NCBI GenBank assembly: GCA_016839865.1
Contig: JAEOTN010000268.1
Coordinates: forward strand, 1-8,175
Direction: 5' to 3'
Length of the DNA: 8,175 nt
Source: Promethearchaeota archaeon
Lineage (GTDB): Archaea > Asgardarchaeota > Lokiarchaeia > Sigynarchaeales > MK-D1
In this document: positions 1 through 6,348 of the stretch, one piece after another
Layout of the letters: each line of letters begins with the position of its first letter
Numbering within the stretch: position 1 is the stretch's first letter
Program-made: the position numbers and the translations under genes
The notes under the pieces: model-generated
Databases searched by the model: none
Told to the model about the DNA's origin: nothing
Seen by the model: only the letters and a program-made list of their open reading frames with translations

Positions 1-31
1 CAATTTCAACATGATTGAGTTTCATAGCCAT
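1..31 (-). CDS. Possible 5' end of a leftward gene, VOC/glyoxalase-like start (partial)
   Basis: On the minus strand an ATG at 31-29 opens a frame that runs off the left edge without a stop and reads MAMKLNHVEI. A second in-frame ATG at 25-23 would give MKLNHVEI. This resembles the first beta strand of vicinal-oxygen-chelate (glyoxalase-fold) proteins, which often begin MKxxHxxI with the histidine as a metal ligand. Only about ten residues are visible, so both the existence of the gene and its family are guesses. If real, it would be divergent from the GTPase gene at 271, with positions 32-270 as the shared upstream region. Confidence 0.25.
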   Translation of the reverse strand, partial: MAMKLNHVEI

Positions 32-125
32 GCATTTCCAAGTTTGTAGTAAATTAAAATTCCATTTACTGAATTTAAATAATCAGTTACGAAATTGAGA
101 GGATAGAATTAAAAAAAGTTCTCTG

Positions 126-143
126 AAACCTTCTATAAGGTTT
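126..143. terminator. Perfect 7-bp hairpin followed by a T-rich run
   Basis: AAACCTT (126-132) and AAGGTTT (137-143) are exact inverted repeats around the loop CTAT, and T-rich sequence (TTCTTC) follows on the plus strand. It looks like an intrinsic terminator for rightward transcription, although no rightward gene is clearly visible to its left; plus-strand frames there close by position 49. It could instead be an operator or a structured leader element upstream of the GTPase gene. Archaeal termination needs mainly oligo-T, so the hairpin may have another role. Confidence 0.35.
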
Positions 144-220
144 TTCTTCATACTATAAACTCATAACTCTTTATTCTTTTTGTGTACATTCACAGATTAA
201 GTTTTTAGGAGAGAAGTTCG

Positions 221-230
221 ATTTAATATG
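221..230 (+). promoter_or_regulatory. TATA-like box upstream of the Rag-like GTPase gene
   Basis: ATTTAATATG lies about 45 bases before the ATG at 271. An archaeal start roughly 25 bases downstream would give a leader of about 20 nucleotides. No convincing Shine-Dalgarno sequence precedes the ATG. The surrounding sequence is uniformly AT-rich and other TATA-like strings exist (for example near 244-254), so this assignment is weak. Confidence 0.25.
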
Positions 231-270
231 TAAGTGATTGATAGTTATACATAAAAATCGAGTTGATTAG

Positions 271-1230
271 ATGAAAACCCTCCTCTTCGGTCCGGCAAAC
301 GCAGGTAAAACATCACTCATGCGTACGGCATGTTTAGGTTACGCTTTTGTTAAAGTTTCAGATTTAAAACCAACAAAAGGTATTTCCCGTGAGAATTTTA
401 TATTTCGGGGTTTGTTAGAACTAACTATTTGGGACTCAGGAGGACAGGAGGCATATCTGGATAAATATTTCAACGATCAAAAGGATGTAGTGTTTTCTGA
501 GGTAGAAGTCCCAATTTTTATGGTAGATTCTTGTGTTATCAATCCTCGTATGAAAGAAATATTCGACTTATTCTTGGAAAATCTCTTCAAATACTCACCA
601 GAGACAGAGAAAGTATATGTACTTCTCAATAAAATCGATCTTGAGGAATCCAAAGAGGATGAAATGTATTCATTATTGACCGAAGGTTTAGAACCTCGAC
701 TTTTAGATCTATGCGCATTTACACCTGTATCTGTAAAAACTGGTTCAGCTCAACATCGACTTATTGAGGTTTTGGATACATGCATCCAAAAATCTCAGAT
801 GGAAACTCAACGATTAAATGATATACGTACAATATTAGAAAGCCTAAAGGATCAGTTATCATACGACATTATCTTGTTCAATTTGCCTGATGGTCTAGTA
901 ACATCGTCAACATTTGGTGAGTTTGAAGCTGAACCTTTGAAGTATATGAAACTTGAGTTAGGTTCTTTGGAATCCAATATTCATTCCGTATTCTCAAATA
1001 TACTCAAAATACAATCTGATAAACCTGCTGGAGCCATAGATCTGTCTTTATTGGTGTATGAATCAGAAACACAACTTGTATTAGTTAAAGATTTTATGGA
1101 AACTGCTGTGCTTGTTTTCTTTTGTGACACAAAGGACTATTCTACAATCCCCGACATTCTCTCACTTTTTACAACAAAAAATGAACAATTAGACTCATTG
1201 CGGGGATTAATAAAAACAAGAAGGATATAA
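271..1230 (+). CDS. Rag/Gtr-like small GTPase with C-terminal roadblock-like domain
   Basis: This is a predicted GTP-binding switch protein. Residues 1-175 form a Ras-superfamily G domain. The P-loop is GPANAGKTS (7-15), a candidate switch-I threonine is T35, Walker B/G3 is WDSGGQE (54-60), G4 is NKID (120-123) and a G5-like segment is at 152-157. The stretch after G3, containing YF, a Q(K/R)D and then VEVPIFMVD, parallels eukaryotic RagA/Gtr1 closely. Residues about 195-319 look like a roadblock/LC7-type alpha-beta domain (SYDIILFNLPDGLV near 197-210, then paired strands at 259-287), as in Rag proteins, where this domain mediates dimerisation. No membrane segment is visible. An in-frame TAG lies directly before the ATG at 271, which fixes the start as the most upstream possible. 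The gene converges on apt with a 10-base gap. The Rag assignment is strong at family level; the partner and cellular role are unknown. In eukaryotes Rag GTPases signal amino-acid status to TORC1, which should not be assumed here. Confidence 0.85.
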   Translation: MKTLLFGPANAGKTSLMRTACLGYAFVKVSDLKPTKGISRENFIFRGLLELTIWDSGGQEAYLDKYFNDQKDVVFSEVEVPIFMVDSCVINPRMKEIFDLFLENLFKYSPETEKVYVLLNKIDLEESKEDEMYSLLTEGLEPRLLDLCAFTPVSVKTGSAQHRLIEVLDTCIQKSQMETQRLNDIRTILESLKDQLSYDIILFNLPDGLVTSSTFGEFEAEPLKYMKLELGSLESNIHSVFSNILKIQSDKPAGAIDLSLLVYESETQLVLVKDFMETAVLVFFCDTKDYSTIPDILSLFTTKNEQLDSLRGLIKTRRI

Positions 1231-1250
1231 AATCCTCTTATTATTCTTCT
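1222..1250. terminator. Short inverted repeat between convergent genes
   Basis: AGGAT (1222-1226) and ATCCT (1232-1236) pair around the loop ATAAA, which overlaps the GTPase stop codon at 1228-1230. T/C-rich sequence follows on the plus strand up to 1250. It lies exactly where the rightward GTPase gene meets the leftward apt gene, so it may act as a compact bidirectional terminator. The five-base stem is weak evidence. Confidence 0.3.
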
Positions 1251-1768
1251 ACTGGAATTCTTACTAACGACAGAACATCATAGTTCTCAAGTTTCTCTCT
1301 TCCGTGTAAACTCCCTGTAAGTTCAATAACGAATGCGACACCTGTCACAATTCCCCCTGCCTTTTCTACAAGCTTGCATGCAGCTTGTGCTGTTCCTCCC
1401 GTGGCGAGTAAATCATCCAGGACTAATACATTTTCTCCCTCGTTGATTGCATCTATATGCATATGTATTGAATCAGTACCATATTCTAATTCATAGGATT
1501 CGCTGAAGGTATTATACGGTAATTTACCGGGTTTCCGTATTAAAATAAATCCTGCTCCAAGTAAATATGCGACAACTCCTCCAAAAACATATCCACGTGC
1601 TTCAATAGCAACGACTTTCGTAATCCCTTTATCCTTGTAATAGGTGACAATTTGATCACAGGATTCTTTGAAAGGAGCGTACTCTTGACATAATGTTGTG
1701 ATATCTTTAAACTGAATTCCTTGTTTGGGCCAATTTGGGACGTTTCTGATATATTTTGATAGGTCCAT
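1241..1768 (-). CDS. apt: Adenine phosphoribosyltransferase
   Basis: This cytosolic purine-salvage enzyme condenses adenine with PRPP to give AMP and pyrophosphate. The 175 residues match the usual length and layout of the family. The N-terminal purine-binding hood contains IRNVPNWPKQGIQFKDIT (7-24). IEARGYVFG (55-63) and RKPGKLPY (78-85) form the conserved middle motifs. SYELEYGTDSI (91-101) is the flexible-loop region. VLVLDDLLATGGTAQA (114-129) is the PRPP-binding signature with the acidic pair D118-D119. The gene starts inside the stop codon of the upstream MTA phosphorylase gene (TAATG, one shared base at 1768), so the two are almost certainly cotranscribed and possibly translationally coupled. 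The context fits: the upstream enzyme releases the adenine that this one consumes. No missing catalytic residue is evident. Confidence 0.96.
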   Translation of the reverse strand: MDLSKYIRNVPNWPKQGIQFKDITTLCQEYAPFKESCDQIVTYYKDKGITKVVAIEARGYVFGGVVAYLLGAGFILIRKPGKLPYNTFSESYELEYGTDSIHMHIDAINEGENVLVLDDLLATGGTAQAACKLVEKAGGIVTGVAFVIELTGSLHGREKLENYDVLSLVRIPVEE

Positions 1769-2625
1769 TACATCACGGCTCCATTTAATGATTTTTTACA
1801 TTCACATTCACGCTCTGTAGGGATCTTCGGGATTGCATTTTCCAACAGTTTCTTCAAATTTTCCGCATTCTTCTTCATTGTTTCCAAGATCTCATCAATG
1901 CTTACAGCAAGTTTCTGTAAAGGTCCATTGCATTTCGGACATGCCTTCCCATACTCTACAACTCCACAATTTCCACAATGAGCTGCCCAGACATCAAGAT
2001 CGGTTACCATAGCTATTGTAGAATAGCACATGGCTTGTTCTGCTGCTAAAGTAACTTCTGGATAGCATGTCATACCTATCACATCTCCTCCCCACATACG
2101 AAATACTTTGCTTTCAGCACGAGTGGAAAATCGAGGTCCCTCTATACAGACATAAGTTCCCCCATTAGTTATTGGAATTCCTAGTTCTTTACCTATATTA
2201 TAAAAAAGATCTCCCATCGTATCACAGAACGGATCCGCTTGAGAGATATGACATACTTTACCCCCCTCGTAAAAAGTTCCTATCCTAGTTCTGGTTCTAT
2301 CAATATACTGATTACAAATCACAAAATCTCCTTTATCTAACTCTTTTTTCAAACTCCCGACTGCAGATGGACTAATAATCCTCTTTACACCAATTGATTT
2401 CAATGCCCAAATATTTGCTCGGAAATTTAACATATGTGGTGGGATGCGATGATTTGAACCATGTCGTGGTAGAAACGCAACTTTCTTGCCTTTAAAAAAA
2501 CCAATACTAAGTAAATCACTCGGTGCACCAAAAGGAGTATAAACTTTTATTTTTTTCTCATCCTCAAGAGTAATATCTGAACCAGTTCCACCAATTATGC
2601 CGATTTCAACATTGTTTTCCGTCAT
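1768..2625 (-). CDS. mtnP: S-methyl-5'-thioadenosine phosphorylase with zinc-ribbon-like insertion
   Basis: This enzyme cleaves methylthioadenosine with phosphate to adenine and methylthioribose-1-phosphate, a polyamine and methionine-salvage step. I number from the ATG at 2625 (285 residues); a GTG at 2631 would add two. Visible motifs are the phosphate loop GIIGGTGSD (9-17), PRHGSNHRIPPH (53-64), the NGGTYVCIEGPRFSTR stretch (154-169), a GMT-x2-PE segment near 184-190, and TDLD (208-211). The two aspartates in TDLD mark adenine rather than 6-oxopurine specificity in this family. Directly after this loop comes an insertion with Cys217, Cys220, Cys229 and Cys232 in two CxxC pairs spaced like a small zinc ribbon. 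Typical MTAPs have only a short linker there. The C-terminus carries CEC (274-276), matching the CxC known from archaeal MTAP II, for example in Sulfolobus. The gene leads a two-gene operon with apt. Confidence 0.94.
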   Translation of the reverse strand: MTENNVEIGIIGGTGSDITLEDEKKIKVYTPFGAPSDLLSIGFFKGKKVAFLPRHGSNHRIPPHMLNFRANIWALKSIGVKRIISPSAVGSLKKELDKGDFVICNQYIDRTRTRIGTFYEGGKVCHISQADPFCDTMGDLFYNIGKELGIPITNGGTYVCIEGPRFSTRAESKVFRMWGGDVIGMTCYPEVTLAAEQAMCYSTIAMVTDLDVWAAHCGNCGVVEYGKACPKCNGPLQKLAVSIDEILETMKKNAENLKKLLENAIPKIPTERECECKKSLNGAVM

Positions 2626-2640
2626 ATTCACAACTCATTT

Positions 2641-2648
2641 TTTATATA
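2641..2648. promoter_or_regulatory. TATA-like element in the divergent mtnP / beta-CASP intergenic region
   Basis: TTTATATA on the plus strand reads TATATAAA on the minus strand and is the best TATA-like string in the 101-base divergent gap (2626-2726). For rightward transcription it would place the start near 2670, leaving a leader of about 55 bases. For leftward transcription it sits only about 20 bases from the mtnP ATG, slightly closer than ideal. An AT-rich string near 2693-2702 is an alternative box that would make the rightward transcript leaderless at the ATG at 2727. Confidence 0.3.
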
Positions 2649-2726
2649 CGATTATTTCGATCTTAAGCCTAAAAAATCATTTCCTCCCAAGAAAAATTAA
2701 TTAGTTTTGCTTAATTGAGTGTTTTT

Positions 2727-4037
2727 ATGAAAGCATCATTTCTTGGCTCTTGCAGAGAAGTTGGTAGATCTGCAATTTTAGTAGAATCTGAACAAAATGA
2801 TGATAGGATCTTACTGGATTATGGTATTAAGATGAATGGTGTGGAGACTGGTGAAAATTTCCCAGAACACATTCGTGGTAGAGATCTAACAGCCATTGTA
2901 ATCACTCACGCTCATATTGATCACGTAGGAGGAGCTCCAATATTCTTCATTTCTGGATCTGTTCCATTATTCATGACACGATTAACTCAAGATGTATCCG
3001 ATGTTTTATTACGTGATATGATTAATATTGCCCGTTATAATTCCAATACCGATTTATTATTTGATCGTGAAGTTTTAGGTCGAATGCATCGTCACACTCG
3101 CTCAATTAGATATGGAGAGCGTACTCCTGTCGGGAAAGGTTCCCATATTACCCTTTTCAACAATGGTCATATCCCTGGTTCTGCTATGGTGTTAGTTGAG
3201 ATGGATGGGCAGTCAATATTGTATACTTCTGATATGAATTCTACCCAAACTCAACTCATGAGCCCCGCACACCCGATTCCAAATAAGATAGACGCATTAG
3301 TAATTGAAAGCACCTATGGCACCACAGATCACGAACCACGAGTGCAAGTGGAAAAAGAATATATTGAAAAAGTTCAAACAACATTGGAAAATGGTGGCAC
3401 TGTATTAACTCCCGCCTTTGGTGTCTCTCGAAGTCAGGAGATTTTGATGGTATTACATAAATATATTGATGCACGAAGATATCCGATTAATGTAGACGGC
3501 ATGGCTCGCAAAATTGGTAATATTTACAAACGATATCGTTCCTATTTTCGTTCCTATCCTGAATTACGAACTGCATTAGAGAGGAGTAATTATATTTCAA
3601 GAGATAACACTTTTGAGCAGCGTCAAGAAGTAAAACGATCGGTTAGTGCAATTGTAGCCCCCAGCGGTATGTTAAAAGGAGGAACCTCACGAATGTATGC
3701 TGAAGCAATTTTGCAAGATCCAAATTCCTCAATTTTGTTAGTGAGTTACCAAATACCTGGTACCCCTGGTGAAACTCTCCTAAATGAGCATAAATACACA
3801 TTCAATAATGGAGAACAAATACAAGTGTCTTGTGATGTGGAATTCTTTGACTTCTCTTCCCATTCTGGTAAATCACAACTAATTGATTTTGCAAAGAAAT
3901 CAAACTTCGGAGATCAAGAACCAAGAATTTTTGCGGTACATGGTGACAAAGAAGTTTCACTTGAGTTTTGCAAATCAATGAATAAAGAAGATCTTCCTGC
4001 TATAGCCCCAAAACAAGGAGAATCATTTAAAATCTAA
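2727..4037 (+). CDS. Beta-CASP metallo-beta-lactamase ribonuclease, aCPSF2-like
   Basis: This is a predicted zinc-dependent ribonuclease of RNA maturation or decay. I prefer the ATG at 2727 (436 residues), because the protein then begins MKASFLGSCREVGRSAI, as homologues do; a TTG at 2715 would add four residues. The metallo-beta-lactamase core shows HAHIDH (61-66), the metal ligand H148 in GHIPGSA and D169 in TSDMN. The inserted beta-CASP cap follows, with motif A acid E194 (IESTYG), motif B H379 (FSSHSG) and motif C H405 (VHGD). All expected metal and catalytic positions are therefore present. There is no N-terminal KH region, which separates it from aCPSF1 and places it nearer aCPSF2. Archaeal RNase J is the main alternative. 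It is followed 17 bases later by the ferredoxin-like gene, so cotranscription is likely. The functional link between the two is not obvious. Confidence 0.9.
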   Translation: MKASFLGSCREVGRSAILVESEQNDDRILLDYGIKMNGVETGENFPEHIRGRDLTAIVITHAHIDHVGGAPIFFISGSVPLFMTRLTQDVSDVLLRDMINIARYNSNTDLLFDREVLGRMHRHTRSIRYGERTPVGKGSHITLFNNGHIPGSAMVLVEMDGQSILYTSDMNSTQTQLMSPAHPIPNKIDALVIESTYGTTDHEPRVQVEKEYIEKVQTTLENGGTVLTPAFGVSRSQEILMVLHKYIDARRYPINVDGMARKIGNIYKRYRSYFRSYPELRTALERSNYISRDNTFEQRQEVKRSVSAIVAPSGMLKGGTSRMYAEAILQDPNSSILLVSYQIPGTPGETLLNEHKYTFNNGEQIQVSCDVEFFDFSSHSGKSQLIDFAKKSNFGDQEPRIFAVHGDKEVSLEFCKSMNKEDLPAIAPKQGESFKI

Positions 4038-4054
4038 ACTTGGTTGTTGGTTGT

Positions 4055-5152
4055 ATGAAACATCATTCACCTACCCAACATTCCATTCATTCTCCTCCTT
4101 CCGTTCGAAGAATCGTATATAGTTTAATTAGCACTTCATTATGGGGATTTTTCGAGACTTTGATCTTAAATGTCGTTCATTTTATAGATCGTCATATCTG
4201 GACGAACTTTCACACTCGATTTATGCGTTTAATGCATCATCGATTTGGAGGAATTGTCACTCCTTTTGATCCTTCGTTGGAATCTAATCCTCTAAAGCGA
4301 AATTGGGAGAATAGAACACCATATACGAGTCAATATTCCCATACTAACCAAGAATTTTTGGAAAAGGGACAACTAACAATATTGCCGACTCAAGAGATTT
4401 TTAATCTATTAATTCGGTCTGATGTAAATCCCTCGGTAGCGATTTGTTATTGTAGAGACCATATGAAAAAACACGGACATCAATGTAAATTAGCTGCTCC
4501 CTTACGGACATGTTTGACTCTTAGATTGCCACAATCGATTTCAGCAATTAGGAATTCTCAACCAAGATTAAATGATTCTCAACAAAAATCTCTATATCAG
4601 TTGTTAATGCGTTGTGAAAAAATCGGCTTAGTGCATCAAGTAGTGTTTTATGAGAGATATAACACATATGTAATTTGCAATTGCTGTCCTGATTGTTGTG
4701 AGATTTTAGCCCCATTATTTCGCAGCACAGAAGAAATCAAATATCATCGCAAAAAATTGGACCAATATACTACCCTCATTAAAAATCAGCAAAACAATGC
4801 ACTTGGTTCCAAAGATAAGAAAATTTATAGGAAATTGCACCAAGCAATAAAAATGCATGAAAAAGGAATCAGGATGGATCCCGTTCCTCTAGTTGCTAGA
4901 AGTGCATTTATTGCAGTTCAAGATTCTGCGGGTGAGTGCATAAATTGTGGGAAATGTGCTCAGCGGTGCTATTTCGGTGCACGTATCATGAAAGATAGGA
5001 AACTTCATTACAATCCTGATTTGTGTTATGGTTGCGGTCTTTGTGTTTCAACTTGCCCAAATTCTGTCATACAGCTGAAAAAACGTTCAAAACCGAAAGA
5101 AATGAGTCCTTTAGGCATAGGCATAAAACACGATCACCCTCATTTCTCGTAA
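4055..5152 (+). CDS. Cysteine-rich two-[4Fe-4S] ferredoxin-like protein
   Basis: This is a predicted iron-sulfur electron carrier. From the ATG at 4055 it has 365 residues; a TTG at 4040 would add five and leave only two bases after the previous stop. The N-terminus is histidine-rich. Residues about 17-46 are fairly hydrophobic and could form a membrane-associating helix, though this is weak. A cysteine-rich middle region follows: CYC at 131-133, C144, C153, then CNCCPDCC at 208-215, a pattern seen in a widespread family of ferredoxin-domain proteins. Residues 221-280 form a basic, probably helical insertion that I do not expect in that family. The C-terminal part has two classic clusters, C295-C298-C301-C305 and C324-C327-C330-C334; only the second is followed by the usual proline. 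The tail is lysine- and histidine-rich. The redox partner and substrate are unknown. It is probably in an operon with the upstream ribonuclease gene. Confidence 0.8.
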   Translation: MKHHSPTQHSIHSPPSVRRIVYSLISTSLWGFFETLILNVVHFIDRHIWTNFHTRFMRLMHHRFGGIVTPFDPSLESNPLKRNWENRTPYTSQYSHTNQEFLEKGQLTILPTQEIFNLLIRSDVNPSVAICYCRDHMKKHGHQCKLAAPLRTCLTLRLPQSISAIRNSQPRLNDSQQKSLYQLLMRCEKIGLVHQVVFYERYNTYVICNCCPDCCEILAPLFRSTEEIKYHRKKLDQYTTLIKNQQNNALGSKDKKIYRKLHQAIKMHEKGIRMDPVPLVARSAFIAVQDSAGECINCGKCAQRCYFGARIMKDRKLHYNPDLCYGCGLCVSTCPNSVIQLKKRSKPKEMSPLGIGIKHDHPHFS

Positions 5153-5199
5153 AGATAGACGATACACCATGGATTTGCCTAGAAAATTGTTTTATCTTA

Positions 5200-5212
5200 G
5201 CAAAATTATATA
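5200..5212 (+). promoter_or_regulatory. BRE/TATA-like promoter for the 357-residue gene
   Basis: GCAAAATTATATA has a purine-rich BRE-like part followed by TTATATA (5206-5212). A start about 26 bases beyond the box centre would fall near 5235, just before the ATG at 5247. The 94-base gap after the ferredoxin gene also suggests a fresh transcription unit. The assignment is by eye. Confidence 0.45.
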
Positions 5213-5236
5213 GCCCATCATCATTTTAAGTACAAT

Positions 5237-5241
5237 AGAGG
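5237..5241 (+). promoter_or_regulatory. Shine-Dalgarno sequence for the 357-residue gene
   Basis: AGAGG lies five bases before the ATG at 5247, a reasonable ribosome-binding position. It supports that start and is notable because most genes in this window lack a clear Shine-Dalgarno sequence. Confidence 0.5.
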
Positions 5242-5246
5242 AAAAA

Positions 5247-6320
5247 ATGAGTGTACGTAGATTCCCATCCAGAGCCAAAGAACGTAAATTTCGCGCACGA
5301 GTCGATAAAAATACATCATTAACTTTTATCGAAAAAGATTCTGGAATTCAATGCATACTCAAAAAAGATTTAACTGAATATGATGTGCATATTTTTCCTT
5401 CAGAAGCACCAGTAACAGGAGATTACCTAAAAAAAGACATCGATCCCTTTGAAGTTACTCTTGCAGACATTCAAATTCTTGAAAAGGAAGTTTTTCCTAT
5501 TGTAATTGCTATTCAAGAGATTTTTGGGGAAGATAAAGTACCTCAATTGGGAAAAATCCGTCTTGCAGTGGGAAGTAATGAGATTGATTACGTTACTATC
5601 GATGAAAGTGAATTTGACCAATACGACTTCTATCCTAGCATACAAGGATTGGTGGAGTTTCTAAAGTCCAATCGAAAGGGAGTGATTGGATTCTGTGATC
5701 GGGAATACCAACCAGAAAAAGGAAATCTGGTATTCTTTACTAGCATAATTAAGAATCCTGATAAAAACATCAAGATGATTGAGCTAAAAATCGTCTCATC
5801 ATTGCATCAACGAGGTTTATACATGCAAAAATATCATCAGTATTATGGATTACAATTATACGTAAACATAAAAGCAGATGAAATTGATGACGACTTCCTC
5901 GAATTATTAAAAACTATCAACGTTGATTGGGAGTTATTATTCCTACGTCGAGATCTATCTCTGCAAGATTGGACGGAAATCGAATGTGAACGTAATTCTA
6001 TTAACTTGAAAAGTTATATCAGATCTAGATACGATGCATTGGGTTATTTCGATGTTAATTCTATCATTCGGTTGGTAATCAAAAATGATTTGAGTTTCAA
6101 AATTGCTGATCGTATTGCAGATTTGTTAAATAGAGCGAAAATCCATCGAGAGGGTGGTTTGCCTAAAGAACGAGGAGAAAACCTCAATAAGGCGGAGATC
6201 GCTGCAGCAGCTCAACTTGCTTGTGCATATTTTGGAGAAAATAAGAATACTCTAGTATTTGATAAAGATGTGGCAGTAAAAGACATTGAGAAATTTGTAA
6301 ACGAACTCATCAAAATTTAA
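5247..6320 (+). CDS. Unrecognised 357-residue protein
   Basis: I do not recognise a family. The first 20 residues are strongly basic (arginine- and lysine-rich, MSVRRFPSRAKERKFRAR), and the body alternates acidic and hydrophobic stretches. Residues about 25-110 look like mixed strands and helices. Residues 160-235 contain probable strands (LVFFTSII, IKMIELKIV, LQLYVNIKA). The C-terminal part from about 268 looks mostly helical (IADRIADLLNRAK, then AEIAAAAQLACAYFG), ending in a VKDIEKFVNELIKI helix. No signal peptide, convincing transmembrane segment, cysteine cluster, P-loop or metal-binding motif is visible; the protein should be soluble. Coding potential is supported by length, an ATG with a Shine-Dalgarno sequence, and a promoter-like box upstream. 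It ends 28 bases before the larE-like gene and may be cotranscribed with it. A nucleic-acid-binding role is conceivable from the basic start but unproven. Confidence 0.8.
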   Translation: MSVRRFPSRAKERKFRARVDKNTSLTFIEKDSGIQCILKKDLTEYDVHIFPSEAPVTGDYLKKDIDPFEVTLADIQILEKEVFPIVIAIQEIFGEDKVPQLGKIRLAVGSNEIDYVTIDESEFDQYDFYPSIQGLVEFLKSNRKGVIGFCDREYQPEKGNLVFFTSIIKNPDKNIKMIELKIVSSLHQRGLYMQKYHQYYGLQLYVNIKADEIDDDFLELLKTINVDWELLFLRRDLSLQDWTEIECERNSINLKSYIRSRYDALGYFDVNSIIRLVIKNDLSFKIADRIADLLNRAKIHREGGLPKERGENLNKAEIAAAAQLACAYFGENKNTLVFDKDVAVKDIEKFVNELIKI

Positions 6321-6348
6321 TCGAGTATTTTTATTTAATGAAGTCCTT

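Noticed and set aside
11..49. Short plus-strand frame reading MIEFHSHAFPSL, reminiscent of an amidohydrolase start
   Set aside because: It stops after 12 codons, and the resemblance is limited to one short HxH motif. Most likely chance.
3256..3474. 72-residue minus-strand frame inside the beta-CASP gene
   Set aside because: It lies entirely antisense to a well-supported gene and its translation shows no recognisable motif.
5023..5229. 68-residue plus-strand frame overlapping the end of the ferredoxin gene
   Set aside because: It is a frame-shifted reading of the second [4Fe-4S] motif region. The main frame keeps all cysteines, so there is no sign of a frameshift.
5427..5645. 72-residue minus-strand frame inside the 357-residue gene
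   Set aside because: It is antisense to a gene with a start, ribosome-binding site and promoter, and has no motif of its own.
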